A stretch of 64,000 nucleotides of DNA from Crotalaria pallida (GCA_037953625.1 CM075655.1:18370001-18434000); one strand, 5' to 3'. Positions 24,128-36,964 are shown, counted from the first letter of the stretch. Translations and numbers: made by a program. Notes: a model not told the origin generated them from the sequence alone.

Positions 24128-27100
24128 ATGGGCTTTTGGGAACTATTGGAGGTGGCATCTGCCCCAATTATTCAAGTCCTACTTATTAGTGCTTTTGGAG
24201 CTTTTATGGCAACTCACTATTTTGGTAATCTTCTTTCACCAGACTTCAGAAAATCCTTGAACAAGGTATGAGATGCATGCTCAATTAAATATTCATGGGT
24301 TTGAATTACAAATAATATGTAAATAATAATTTTTACAATTCTCCCTTATCCTTTGATTCATTAGATAAAAAATAAGAACAAACCCTACATTCTACTAATC
24401 TAAATTTTGTTTCTTTTTCCTTGTTCTTTTGCTTTTGTTTACTCTTTTTTGCAGCTAGTCTTTATTGTATTCACTCCTTCCCTTATATTTGCCAGTTTTT
24501 CCAAGAGTGTTTCTCTTGATGATATGATATCATGGTATGCATTAATTAATTTTACACCAATAAGACTATTTGCTTTTGCATTTATTTTTCACTATTATTT
24601 CCTAATGTGAAACGTAAAAATGTAAAAGTACCATTTCTTAACATGTAATAGATATGCAAATATTTTCTACATCCAAGATTCATTATTCATAGGATGTGAT
24701 CAACTTGAAATAAGTGACATGCTCTTTTCATAATAAAGCAAGTAAAAATTAAACATTGAAAAGAAAATTAATATGCCATATGTTGCATTTAGTCAATGGT
24801 TGCGAGAAAATTATAATTATTGTGGTCCAGAATCATTTCTTGATATGATTGTACAAGTTATATACAATCAATCATAATCAAGATGTTGAATGCGATCCAC
24901 ATTTCAGAAAGTCATTATGACTATTATGAAAAGCATGAGGATTTTACTTCAGACATCTCATGTTGGCATTGCAAAACAAACAAAGCATAGTCTACATTTT
25001 TTGCTGCACAAACTGTTTTTGTTTCTTCTTTAATAATGAAACTATGTATGTGTATTTGTTGAAGAAAATAGCAATAAGAAAGAGAAAAAAGGTATTGCTT
25101 TCTGAACACATAAAGATATATTATTACAATTCTTTTTGTTTGTTTATCCTAATCATGTCTTGTTTACTCATCGTTTAGGTGGTTTATGCCGGTTAACATT
25201 GGTTTCACCTTCTTAATTGGAGGGTTTCTCGGATGGATAATTGTAAAATTATTGAAGCCAAACTTGAAAGTAGAAGGTCTTATAATTGCAGCATGTTCAA
25301 CAGGTAGCAAAGCATCAAAGTTATAATAAGCTTGGCAAGAGTAAAAATTGGAAGGAATGAAGAGGCATAAGGTGGGAAATTCATAATGTACTTAGACATG
25401 TATTCATGTTTTGATACATTTTGTAATTTTTAATGTATGTCCTCGTCAATTCCTTCCATTTTCACTGTTATCAAACACTCTTTATTTTCTCACAAACCTT
25501 TTATCCGAAACCCTTTTATTCATTTTTCTATTAAAGAAAACCTCATTTCATATGTGCATCTTTGATCAGGAAATATGGGTAACCTTCCTGTTGTGATTAT
25601 GCCTGCTATTTGTGATGAGAAAGAAGGTCCATTTGGATCACGTCAAGATTGCCATACCAGAGCACTCGCTTATGCTTCTTTCTCGTTAGCGGTAATGTAT
25701 TCATTTTACTATTAAAACTATTTGCTTATACATTCAGTATGAGAGTCAATATCTCTTATCATCATGTTTTATTAATTGTAGCTTGGTGGGATCTTCATAT
25801 GGACCTTTACCTACCAACTTGTACAAGATAGATCAATGAGATATAAGGCCTTTGAGACTGCTGAGATCTTAAAGATTCCCAACAAAGACCTCGATGCTAA
25901 TGCAGAAACTCTCCTTCTCAAGGGAAACGATAATGCAAAAACAGTGATGGTGATGCAACATAGAAATGAAATCGGAGACGCTGAGAACCAAATTGTAAGA
26001 CTTATTGCATTATTTTATAATATATTTTTGAATTGAGATTTTGATCATAATTTTAGTTACATTACACTATAATATAATTTTAAATTATTGTTATGGTCAT
26101 TGTTGCAGATATATTATATTTACTGTAGTTGTAGATCTTTTTTTGAAAAATACGATTACTGAGCCCATAAATATGGGTGCAATGCGATGCCGACTACCAA
26201 AACCACAATATTGCAATAACAATAGTTGTTGCATATTTAAACTTTAAAAAGTTTATTATACGGTTGTTGTGGTTGTGGTTGTGTGGGATGAAAAATAAGT
26301 AGAAGAAAATTTTGCTATGAAATCACATTTTTTTGAAACATTAATGTGAGAATTTTGAAACTCCCAAGCGATTATTTCATTCCCACTATTTTTACTCACT
26401 CATAAATTTTCTATGTTCTTTTTTTACCATTTTCCACAAGCTAAAACAAATATAGCCTATATGCAAGACATGCTAAAATTTTTTCATGATAATTAAAAAA
26501 ATGGATGTGAATATTCAGATTGTAGACCAAGGTCCACTTTGGCATAGAATGATAAAAGCTCTACAAAACCTTCTAACAGAGCTAACATCACCCCCGATAG
26601 TTGCTACAGTGAGTTTCTTTCTTTCTTTCACTTCCTTTTTTTCTATTATTTATTTATTTTTTTTTTTTGCAATTGGTTAAGTTCACTTTGCTTATATTTA
26701 ATCTAAAGCTTATTTATTCATAGAAGCTTCCATTTAGACATTGAAATTATATTAAAACTAATCTTGAGAAATTTTTCACCCTTCCATGAATAGTTTTTTG
26801 GTTTCCTTTTTGGTGGTGTTAAATGGTTGAGGAACCTAATAATCGGACAAGATGCTCCACTACGAGTGATCCAAGACACCATTCAATTACTTGGGTATGT
26901 ACATTTTTCCACAAATCAAATTGTTATCCAATATCTATCTATCTATCGGTTTGTCTCTTTCTTTCTCTCTCTCCCTCTCTCTCTCTCTATATATATATAT
27001 TTTATATCTACACTTATTTTATACTAAACTTATTCTTTGAAGGGATGGGACTATTCCTTGTATCACCATTTTGCTTGGTGGAAACCTTACCCAAGGTATA

Positions 27101-27603
27101 GAAAATTAAACTTTTATAGATATACTCGCATTTAAATAATCATAAATAGTAAAATGTTACTTTTTTAATGTCATAAAATTGCAGGCATGCAATCATCTAG
27201 TATGGAACCATTGATCCTCGTAAGTGTTGTAATAGCTAGACTATTCTTGTTACCTGCTATTGGATTTTTTGTTGTTAGAGCGGCTGCGAATTTCGGCCTC
27301 CTCCCTGTGGACCCTTTGTTTCAGTATGTGCTAGTGATGCAGTATGCCATGCCACCTGCTATGAATATTAGTGAGTGTTTCCAAGAATAATTTTTATTGA
27401 ACTATTCGTTCCTTGAGTAATGACATCATACTATATAACACCTATTTGCTAAGGTTATATTTCAATGACATTGTCCAGGTACCATGGCTCAACTATTTGA
27501 GGTAGGCACAGAAGAGTCTTCAGTCATTCTCTTATGGTCATATAGTGCAGCAACAATATCACTAACTCTTTGGTCAACATTCCTTATGTGGATATTAGCT
27601 TAA
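24128..27603 (+). CDS. PIN-LIKES (PILS) auxin transport facilitator, ten exons, intact
   Basis: Membrane protein of the auxin efflux carrier superfamily (Mem_trans). PILS proteins sit in the endoplasmic reticulum and regulate intracellular auxin storage. Exons by eye: 24128-24265, 24455-24534, 25179-25303, 25570-25691, 25782-25994, 26519-26608, 26794-26894, 27043-27095, 27185-27370 and 27479-27603. All nine introns are GT-AG and phases join without a break to give 410 residues, the usual family length. Landmarks are 'MGFWELLEVASAP' at the start, 'SWWFMPVNIGFTFL' (about 71-84), 'GNMGNLPVVIMPAICDEKEG' (about 115-134), 'SYASFSLA'-type helix wording ('LAYASFSLALGG'), a hydrophilic loop (about 175-245), 'WLRNLIIGQDAPLRVIQD' (about 266-283) and 'MQYAMPPAMNIS' near 370. 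Hydrophobic helices flank the loop on both sides. An in-frame upstream ATG at 24065 would add 21 polar residues; I chose 24128 because family members begin at MGFxxLLEVA. The wording resembles the PILS1/3/5/7 group, but a number is not assigned. Confidence 0.93.
26936..27003. repeat. Compound microsatellite in PILS intron 7
   Basis: (ATCT)n, then (CT)n, then (TA)n between exons 7 and 8. Likely length-polymorphic. Confidence 0.9.
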
Positions 27604-28680
27604 CACGACTTTATCTCCCTAAAGAATCAACTTACAAGCCAAAGACGTGTTAAAAGATTTTTTATTGAGGGGGTGAAAGGAAGTAGAATACTTTAAGTAT
27701 AGCAACCAATTCAAAGAATTTATTAATTTTTTAAAAAGAATTTGCATTTTAAACACATGATTTTCAAGAATCTTGAGATAGGCCTACCAAGACCTGCTAC
27801 ATTATGTGCCCCCCTTGCCCGCAAGATCTCATATTATCTATACATAACCTCTGATTAAGGATCGACAATAATGTAATTGTGCAACAAATTATTGCCATCA
27901 TATTGTCTCAGTGATAGGTGGTCATGAAGGTTGACGGTATGCTTAAGGCATTTGATATCAAAAACACTACCTTACCTAGCAAAAAAATCTCACACTTAGA
28001 ACCACCGAGCATATAGAGATAAAATGCTTAAAATTTATTCACTTGTATTGATATCACTCGAGTTTTGGTAAATATCATTTGTTCCAAGAAACAAGTCTTT
28101 TATAGGCAAACATGAGTGAACATAATAAAATGCTTCAAAATTCTTTCACTTGTATTGATATCACTCGAGTTTTGGTTAACGGTAATCGTTAAATGAAACA
28201 AATCTTTTGTAGGAAAAGACGAATAAAAATAGTATAAATTTAAAAAGAAATTTTGAGCTTCTTTTGTAGTTGAATCTCGAATGCAAGAAGCGGTGCAATA
28301 ACAAATGGTTTTTGTAATTTCTTTTTGAAAATACTATGCAATAGTTGTAAAGAAGTTCCACTCGAGATGCAGTAAATGTAAGTGATGGAATTTAGAAGGA
28401 GAACTAACTAGAAAGTTAATTAGTGTATAGAATTATGGGTTAAGTATGTTAATTAAGGTTTGAGAAGCACAAAAGTTAAAAAAGCTTTGGAATACTAAAG
28501 ACTATTTATAGATGATTTACACCAAAATTGATGAAATGGTCATAACTTTCTAATTTATTTTTAGATACTCTGCTTACGAACAAATATGTGATTTACTGCA
28601 TTATTCTTGAATGCTACCTATAAATGCAAACTTATCCTATGCTATTATGGTCATACTAGTAGAGGAGTAAAGGGTTGTTT
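27604..28680. other. 3' flank of the PILS gene
   Basis: AT-rich sequence after the TAA stop; the first few hundred bases should include the 3' UTR. A direct repeat of about 45 bp (containing 'cacttgtattgatatcactc') occurs near 28038-28075 and 28146-28180. No further gene is seen. Confidence 0.5.
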
Positions 28681-28689
28681 CCTCTCGTT

Positions 28690-30329
28690 GCCAATTGATT
28701 TTTAGACGGAACCTTAACATAGTATCAAAGAAACAACCCAACTTCTTTCTAGTTGTTATAGGCCAAGAGTTCCCCTTTCATTATGGGCCAAGAGTTTCCC
28801 TTTCGTTATGGGTCAAGAGTTAACCTTTACCTGGTCCGACAGGCTTCATTGGAGGGGGCATGTTGGAAGTCTCACAGAAAAATGGCAACTCTTGGCCCAT
28901 GACAACCGGAAAGAAGTTGGTCTCTAACTTTGATACCATGTTAAGGTTCCATCTCAAAGAGTTTTCCTTTGTTATGGGTCAAAAGTGACCCTTTGTATCC
29001 TCTCATTTCAAATTGATTTTAAAATGGAACCTTAACGTGGTATCATAGCTAGAGCCCAACATTTTTATAGTTGTTATGGGTCAAGAGATGTCATTTCATT
29101 ATGGGTCAAAAGTTACCCTTTGCTTGGTCTAGCAGGTTTTGTTGAAGAGGGCGTGTTAGAAGTCCCACATTGCTTGCCTCATGATATGTGATATGGTCTA
29201 CGGTTGGGTTTGGATGAGCTTATTTTAAACTTATTTGAGCTTATCTTATAATATAATTACTTATAAAAATGTTTGGGAGAGCTTATAAAAATAGCTCATG
29301 CCAAAATAAAAGCTCTTTTAACCATATTTTTATAAGTCCATAAAACAAGCGTATAAAAGCTTATGAATTTAAGCTTATGCGGCATAAGCTCTTACGCCAA
29401 TTCCGTGTTTATTTTAACCAGACTTCGAATCTCATCATTAACACAATTTTATTCTATCTTTTTTTTCTTATTTTTCTCTTATTCTCTATCCATTCAGTTC
29501 ACCGTTCACATATACTAGTAGAGTAGTGGTATTTCTTTTCTCTCCAATTTTACCATTTGCTCTTCTTATTTGTTATGTTCACAACTTTCTTTTCATTTAT
29601 CAAACTTTTTTTCTCTCTTTCCAATTGAATAATGGTGGTATCATGATATATTAAAAAGCATATGAGCAACAAATCATCTTTAGGATGGAAATATTTTTGT
29701 GTTGACCAAAAAAAATCTTCAATTCTATAAGTAAATAACTAATCTTTTTTAGGATGTGTAGTTGTTCCTCTTTGTACATGTCTGAGATCACAAAAATCAA
29801 ATATTAATCTTTGATCTAATTGTACGATATTTAAAATTCAGTTAAGTCTTATCCCCATTCACTGAACCAATTCCTTCTTGACATTATGATAATATATGAT
29901 ATTAATTTTTAATTTTATTTCATAAAATATTTTAACGTGGATATACAAGTGCTTAGTACTTTTTTTTTGTTAATTACTAATTCAGAAAATTATATTTTAA
30001 TAGTGATATGATTATTATAAATTTTAGTTTAAGAATAAGAAAGTTAATTTTAATAATAGTTTAGTGATATAAGAAAATTAATAAGAATTTGCTTATATTG
30101 CTTATATAGTTATGCATCCAAACGCCTTAATTACATAAGTACTTTTAAAAACGTACATCCAAATGCAAACAACATATTAGATCTTAAGTACGTATGTTAT
30201 AAGCTCTCATATAATAAGCACTTATGATATTAGTACTTCAAAAAGTTGTTTATTCAAACAAGACCTAAATTAAATACTTGTTGGACTACTCTTCTCATTC
30301 CCAATTGGTTTTGAGATAGAACTTTAACA
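28690..30329 (+). mobile_element. TRIM (miniature LTR element) relics, rearranged
   Basis: Two LTR ends ('ccaattgattt...ggaaccttaaca' at 28690-28719 and the similar end at 29037) are each followed by an iMet primer-site-like motif (tagtatcaaag at 28720; tggtatcatagc at 29038-29049). An internal region of only 100-140 bp follows, then a purine tract (ggagggggca; gaagagggcg), then a new LTR start (TGTTGGAAGTCTCAC at 28861; TGTTAGAAGTCCCAC at 29154). That order defines a TRIM. The piece 28880-28960 is inverted relative to 28703-28775. The last LTR is interrupted by a MITE-like insert and ends near 30329. Confidence 0.7.
29200..30268. mobile_element. MITE-like AT-rich insertion inside the TRIM LTR
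   Basis: The left edge 'gtttggatgagcttatttt' and the right edge, complement 'gtttgaataaacaacttttt', are imperfect inverted ends of a kind common in legume MITEs. Internal segments near 30115-30165 repeat a 'catccaaa' end, suggesting two nested or tandem copies. No coding potential. Exact ends are uncertain. Confidence 0.5.
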
Positions 30330-30873
30330 ATTCACATAAAAAATAGATTATCCAAAATCATAATTCAATAAAGCTAATAACTACTGCCATTGTACATAAT
30401 ATGAGCATGCAAGGCCCATTTGACTCCATTATTAAAATAACCTCTAAAGTCTTAACTGAAGTGTCTTATTAAGAATGCACAATAGAGTAGCCATAGGTCA
30501 AACACAGAAATAATGTAACACTCTGGCTTTTTGCAACTTCATCAGAGTGAGCAACAAGGGTCTCTTCTTTTTTATGGGCAGAAGGTTACAATACTAATAT
30601 CTTACACATGCTCATCATATAAAGCAGCTATAAATATTTTTTTTATACAGCAAAAGTCAACAAGTTCTCATTTTAATCCCTTACAACTTTGTACAATATA
30701 ACATAAAAATGTATCATCATATAACTGTTTACTCAAACCACAAGTTTTGTAGCTTCTATATATGATCATCAAGCTTTAAAGCTATAACATTATCATCCCT
30801 TGTAGCATTTTTCATTTAAACCTTTAACACCACGCTTGTGAAATAGAAGCAAAGAAACTGTTGTGGGGTGTCA
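30330..30873. other. Unresolved stretch before solo LTR g
   Basis: A TGTAACACTC-type motif at 30513 may be the start of another truncated LTR. Otherwise nothing is recognised. Confidence 0.35.
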
Positions 30874-31332
30874 TGTAACACCTTAATTTGATTCTATTAC
30901 TATTATATTTATGAGGATTTTAAGAAAATTTTGACATAGTTTCCTTTGTTTTTTGAAAATTTTTCAAAGTAATAGTTATAAAACCAGTCCAAAATTAGAG
31001 TATAGTATCTAATCAGAATATCACAAACATGATTTATAATTTCATATCACTCCAGAAACGGCATGTGACATACCATAGTAATAATTTCATTACAAACTTA
31101 CATACACAAAAGTTCATTTGATTTGTTTAGGCTAACACATCACATATTCACATAAGTTTGTTTAACCTTTTTACAACTATTATGATGGATTTAACCAAAA
31201 TATCTATATAGTAACACATAGAGTAGGGTTGCAAGGAAGTGGTCATAACCACAACATCGAGTCTAAACTCCTTTGGAAGGAGCATGACTCTTCTTGCAGC
31301 TAGCAGGGGAAAAACAGAGCTTGATGAAGTAC

Positions 31333-32468
31333 CTAAAAATGTCAACATAAGGGAGTGAGTAGTTTGACATAATTCAAAATAAAGAATTAAATAGCAATTA
31401 TATAAAACCAATCTGGAGTACATTGGATCCAATCATGGTGTAATTCATATTATGATCTCCATCCCAATCATTTCCTATTTTCCATTCATATCATTTATCA
31501 TTCTCAATTCATCTCATCATTCAACATTTCACTCCATTTCCTCAATTCACCCTCCACTCCAGGGAAAGACCAACCAGGAGTAAGTGTCCCTCTACCACGG
31601 CTTGCACTTTATTGACCACTCATTCTCAGTCCAGTACAACTTGGGTTGAAGGCCCAAGTTGGCTATAGCAGGGAACCACCCTCAACCGGTCAGAAAGTGA
31701 CTCTGTGACCAATAGAATTACGGTAGTTAACGCGGAACCAATTCCCCGACATGGTTGGCCAGTCCATGACCTCCTAGGAGATCCAAGTTCCACCCACGAT
31801 AACTCCTAATCATCACATACCACTCACGTCCATCAGTTCACTGGACCTTCGCGAAGCGTCCTTCAGTCCAAATGAACCTTCACGTTTGGTCTTCCCAACT
31901 TCCTCACCGTCATTTTATAACTCCATGTATGATGCATGATTCTAATTACTTCTCAATTGAATTCATACTCTAGAAAATGTTAGAAAATAATTTATATTTG
32001 AATATGAGTTCAATTGAGAAGCTTACTAGATATTCTAATTCATGAAATCTCAAAGAAGCCTTCACAATGACTAAATCATGTCTCACGGTCAATTATTCAA
32101 GCATATATAATCAAATACAACATAATCAACTTCAACAGATTCATCATCATATCAAAGTATTGAGTTTACACTTTCTAGACCAGAATTCCATTATTCTATT
32201 TCCAAGTATATTCATACCAATCATTCACAATTAAACACAAGAAAGTATGCATATAATAATCTCATATTCCTCAAGCTATCATGAACTTCTTGTTTAATCA
32301 ATTTATACATAAGTACCATCATATTATAGTCTTAAGTATTCATCTCAATGATAATGTTCTAATACTTTATTTCCTAACTTATTTATCTATATCCTTCACA
32401 ATCCTAAGGTTCCATATTATTACTAAGTAATTCTTTACTTCAAACTATGTAAACAACTCCTCCCTTAC
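31333..32468 (-). other. Putative intron inside LTR g
   Basis: Bounded on the minus strand by CAAG|GTAAGGGAGG (from 32468 down) and ATTTTTAG|GTACTTC (ending 31333), 1,136 bp. The same pair of sites recurs in copies a, d, e and f. Inferred from sequence only. Confidence 0.5.
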
Positions 32469-32882
32469 CTTGATGGAGGAGAAGAAATGACTTAGAGAGG
32501 GAGAGAGCTCCACTTGATGTCCATCATCACTACTTCTTGATTTTCTCCTTCACTTTGATTCCTTTCTTATGATTTCTTGTCCTTTAGCTCTACTCTTCTT
32601 ACTTTTGATGAAGAACTCTTACTTTTGATGAAGAACTCTAGATTATTATGAGAGGGAAAGATGGATTTGAGAGGGAAGAAGGAAGAATTTAGAGGAGAAG
32701 AGGATTATGAAGTGTTTATGGATAATGAAGAGTGTAAATGAATGTGTTTTTGATGGAAAAAGATGAAGAAAACATGAAGAATATGGAGAGGAAGATAGCC
32801 TTGGTCGAACTATCTAGAAGGGTGGAGAAGAGAGTTAATGAAAATGACCCAAAATTCATGTTTTTATTGAAGTCTGATGGAG

Positions 32883-33042
32883 GTAATCGATTACCCTACT
32901 TTGCCTAAAATTCCCAGAATTTCCCAGAAATTTCTAGAAACTCGTAGATTTTCCAAGATGTAATCGATTACTTTTTCAATGTAATCGATTACATTCATTC
33001 TGTTTCAAATGTAATCGATTACTTTCCATGGTAATCGATTAT
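32883..33042. repeat. Palindrome array (TAATCGATTAC) in LTR g
   Basis: Words start at about 32883, 32961, 32981, 33011 and 33031. The last four are two pairs of exactly 20 bp. Confidence 0.9.
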
Positions 33043-33171
33043 CACCTAAAATTTTCACTTCTAATGTATTATGATGATTCTGAATGCTTCTTTATGCTTA
33101 ACCTAAAGTCCTGTCATGCTAATTTATCATTTCTAACACTTTACTAGGATTAATAAAGTCAGGGTGTTACA

Positions 33172-34241
33172 TGTCTTCCCTCGTGTATCGGTCAAGCTGG
33201 CTTGTTGATGTATGTTGGTGGTCACAAAACCTCGGTTAAAGGATTCCGTCAGTCGAGTCAAGGAATTTAGGTGTGTGTGTGTCTGTGTTTGTGTGTAAAA
33301 GATGGAGTCATCATACCTTTGGTTCTTACTTGCCTTTTATAGGCGTAGTAGCGGTTCTATTGTGTAACGACTAATTTATGACGGATTTGCGATTCTCGCA
33401 GATAGCAGGTATCCCACTATCGGTTATCCGATCATTATGTTTGTTTCGTATCTGCAATGGATACATTACTGTTGTGAATTATTATTGGGCTCCTCCTGAA
33501 TCTACTTATCCTTTGACCATTTATGTCCTCTGATCTGTTGATCCGTTGATCCATTCATTATCTGATCCATTGAAAATTCATTGGACTAGAAACATTAAGT
33601 GTAATTCTGATCCATATATATTAATTACTGTACATGTTATAGACCCAACTAGCACTGAGAGAAACTGACCATACTGGTATCATGGGAAACCTGTTTGTTG
33701 GCTCGCTATGGCCAGTAATAATAGGTGTATTACTCTAGTCCATGGTAGAAACCTATATTTTTCTATATTTTAATTTTTTGAACTAATGGTGTTCCGGCAA
33801 TATCATATATGCAAAATCAACCATATTTTCTCATATGTAAAACAATGATTCTTTTCAAAACGCAACTAATAAAATAATAATTCTAAGAGTAAAACATTTA
33901 AATATTAACTTATTGAATGTAACATCAAACCAAAAGCACCTATTAGTTACATTAAGATAGTCAAAAAAATATCATATCACAATATATATACAGTCAAGCA
34001 AATACCAAAAGTCAATACAACATCCAACACACAAGTATAATTCAAACAAATAATATGATGCATAATGAGTGTTTTATGGGCTAGGATTCATAAAATTCAC
34101 AATTAAGTTATATTTCATGATGTTATGCATGTAGATCCATACTCGTCATACCATACTCCTTAATCCATAATCACTTCGTGCCTTAGGCACAATCAGTAGT
34201 GCTCATGTTCCAACCAAACTCCTCAGAAAGTAAACGGGATG
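33172..34241. other. Unresolved repeat-like stretch between solo LTRs g and f
   Basis: Contains a (GT)n run near 33272-33297 and CG-containing segments typical of old LTR sequence. No element ends or genes can be supported. Confidence 0.35.
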
Positions 34242-34712
34242 TGTAACACCTAGGATTTTAACCCTTAATTCCCTATTATTAAAAATGTGAATTTAAAATT
34301 TCTTTTAATTTATTAAAAGTCAACCGTCAAACGGAGTTTTGTTTGTTTTTCGGACTTTTCCAAAATGTAACCTGTTGAAAACATTCACAGTTATACAATC
34401 AGCAGCCAGCAGGGCTACATCTCATACATATATATCATATAGGTGCCCAATGGGCTCAAAATACAGCATCATATAAAGTGTCATGAGTAGCAGCGGAAAA
34501 TACTAAGTATGTGCAACATATTTTCCACATCTTTCATTAACAAAAAGAAATCATCCTAAGCCTCACTCCAAAAGATATTTACCCATATCATATACAACAA
34601 AATATCAGAGGCTTAGGTCCAATATCATATCTTATCCCATAATAACCCTACTCTCCCTGTGAGGGAAAGTACTCCTACTCGACCGGGGGCTGTGCCAGCT
34701 CAATCTCCGTAC

Positions 34713-36024
34713 CTGAAAAATGTTAAGGGAGTGAGCATTGCACATGAAATAGAAAGCAATGTCTAACTAGACATAACAACCTACTAGGTCAAACACAATT
34801 ACCAGTTTATGCATACAAGGCACACATAGCACACCATAATCACCTTATCATTCCCATACTCATTGTTCATGTTCATTCCCATTTTCATTTACCAATTCCA
34901 ATATCATCCCCTTTACTCATCATTCTCTTTACTTTCCCTTTTAGGTTTTCATTTCTTACTTTCTCTTTTATTATGCACATCACCTCAAATCAGAGGCCAA
35001 TGTACTCATCTTAGTCACCATATTTGTCACCTCAAGGCAGAGGCCCACATATTTTCCTTATTTTAATTGTATGACACCTCAGGTCAGAGGTCAACACACT
35101 TACCTTTCTTCCATTGTATGTCACCTCAGGTCAGATGTCAACACACTATCCTCAATCAGAGGCCAACACACTATTCTCAATTTCATTATTGTGTCATCTC
35201 AGGTCAGAGGCCAACACACTTACCTTACTTTTCAATGTGTGTCACCTCAGGTCAGAGGTCAACATACCCATCACATTTCAAGGAACGTCACCTCAGGTCA
35301 GAGGCCAACGTATTTACCACATTTCAATGCACGTCACCTCAACTCAGAGGCCAACGTATTATTCACCTTCTTACTCAAACAAGTATAACAATATAATCAC
35401 AATTACACATACTTACAGTTGCCCATTCATATATTATCCATGTTCTTAGTTAAGCATGTACAGTATAATTAAGCACATTTATACATATTTAGCATTAGGG
35501 TACAAATATACACAATCCACACATACTTGTCACATATTTAACATCACCTTTTTCATTTAGTTTACACATAATTATTTTATTTCCATTTCCTACCTTACCT
35601 AGTGGGACAAAGGCTTAGTTGTTGTTGTTGTTGTTGTTGTTCCTACCTTCACAGGTTCACTCCATAAACCATATCCTTTATTCATATTAAAAGCCAATTA
35701 TCAACGGTTATAAAACTATACAACCTAAATCAGTAATTTTAGCAATCATTCATGGCAAACATTGTTATCATGTTACACTAAACTCTTAGGCATCCATCAA
35801 ACCTCATTTCAATTCAGCATATCAAAGAATTTATTCAGGTGACCTAGGGTTTTCTTCACCTAATCCTTATTTCCAACATCATAAATATTCCATCATTTAG
35901 GGTTTTGTATTCATTGACTTCGGGTTTTATTTTCTAGTTTTCTATCCTAACACATAACCCTAGCAAATCATTATATACTAACTAGAACCCACTCCCTAGA
36001 ACAAGGCAAAACCCACCCCTTTAC
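34713..36024 (-). other. Putative intron inside LTR f
   Basis: The minus strand has TTTTGAG|GTAAAGGGG (from 36024 down) and CATTTTTCAG|GTACGG (ending 34713), 1,312 bp, and the interval contains the whole minisatellite. Inferred from homology of the two sites with copies d and e. Confidence 0.5.
34981..35362. repeat. 46-bp minisatellite in LTR f
   Basis: Eight full units and one partial unit built on 'cacctcaggtcagaggccaa' start at about 34981, 35029, 35075, 35121, 35151 (partial), 35194, 35242, 35288 and 35334, so the period is close to 46 bp. Three overlapping open frames across it (35067-35449) are a by-product of the repeat. Confidence 0.9.
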
Positions 36025-36566
36025 CTCAAAACCAAGAGGTATGAGAAATCCTTGATACTTATTAGCCTTGAACCTAGGGTTGAATCACCTAACCCTTGAA
36101 TGAAGGTTGTAATAGGGAGTAGAGCCTTGGTCTTCTTGTCCTTGAGATGAGGAAGGATTTATGTGATGATTTCCATGATTTGGATGCTTGAAAGTGGATG
36201 ATGGGGAGAGAGGAAGAATCACGAATTGGAGAGGAAGAAGAAGGAAAGTTGGTGGTTATTTCCTTACTAGGTTTTGAAGGGAGATGATGAGAAGCTTGAT
36301 GGAAACCCTTTGCTTCTTGGATGAATTGGTGATGGAGAATGAAAATCCTAGAGAGAAGAAGAAGAAGCTCGAAGAAGAAGAAGAATGGATGTTGAAGAGA
36401 GAGAGAGAGATACGTGGGTGTGTGGTGATGGTGTGTGTTTCTTTTCTTTCTTTTGACCTTATCTTGGCCACCAAGCACATTTGTGTGGCTGAGGGTGCAT
36501 CCTTCTTTAAGAAGTCACGAATGCATGGTCCCCACGTGTTATTTTTTTTCAGATTTTTTACAAGGG

Positions 36567-36796
36567 TAATCGATTACTGGCTTAAAGTAATCGATTACCA
36601 CCTTTGATGCAACAATTTAGTATAATCAGCAGAGGGCCAATAATGGATTACTCCACTGCAAAGTAATCGATTACTTCACAAAAACACAAGGTAATTGATT
36701 ACTTCCATGAGGTAATCGATTACAATTGCTGCAACATTGAAGTGATTCCACCAGAGGGCTTGTAATCGATTACTCTCCTGCAAGGTAATAGATTAC
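36567..36796. repeat. Palindrome array (TAATCGATTAC) in LTR f
   Basis: Words at about 36567/36587, 36663, 36691 (variant with TTGA)/36712 and 36763/36785 (variant TAATAGATTAC). Pair spacing is 20-22 bp. Confidence 0.9.
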
Positions 36797-36964
36797 TTCA
36801 TGAAAAATCCTATTTTGATGGTTTTCTAACTCCAATTCATTTCCTTAGGCTCCTTTATTCATTCAGGCTTGGATTACTACTCAAAATCCTTCTCTAAACT
36901 TGGTAATTCTCTAAATACTTGGCTTATTTCATGTTATGCTTAGATTGAAAGTAGGGATGTTACA

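Larger units (their letters stand above)
30874..33171 (-). mobile_element. Tekay-like solo LTR (copy g)
   Basis: Runs from TGTAACACCTTAATTTG to GGGTGTTACA, 2,298 bp, flanked by TGTCA (30869-30873) and TGTCT (33172-33176), a TSD with one mismatch. On the minus strand it carries, in order, five TAATCGATTAC-type words (32883-33042), a donor-like CAAG|GTAAGG at 32468 and an acceptor-like TTTTTAG|GTACT at 31333. No coding capacity of note. Confidence 0.8.
34242..36964 (-). mobile_element. Tekay-like solo LTR (copy f), TSD GGATG
   Basis: From TGTAACACCTAGG to GGGATGTTACA, 2,723 bp, with GGATG at 34237-34241 and 36965-36969. Minus-strand order: TAATCGATTAC array (36567-36796), purine/pyrimidine-rich leader (about 36060-36480), donor-like GAG|GTAAAG at 36024, a minisatellite, and acceptor-like TTTTTCAG|GTAC at 34713. 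Open frames in the leader (129 and 74 codons on the minus strand) are low-complexity Ser/His/Phe runs and are not annotated as genes. Confidence 0.88.

Noticed and set aside
25836..26036. Separate small genes within 24-27.6 kb
   Set aside because: These open stretches are exons of the single PILS gene extended by intron reading.
35067..35449. Three overlapping open frames of about 105-111 codons
   Set aside because: They are a product of the 46-bp minisatellite, whose unit lacks stops in several frames.
36089..36607. Open frames on both strands in the leader of LTR f
   Set aside because: Purine/pyrimidine-biased sequence gives low-complexity peptides; the same region in e and g is not open in the same way.
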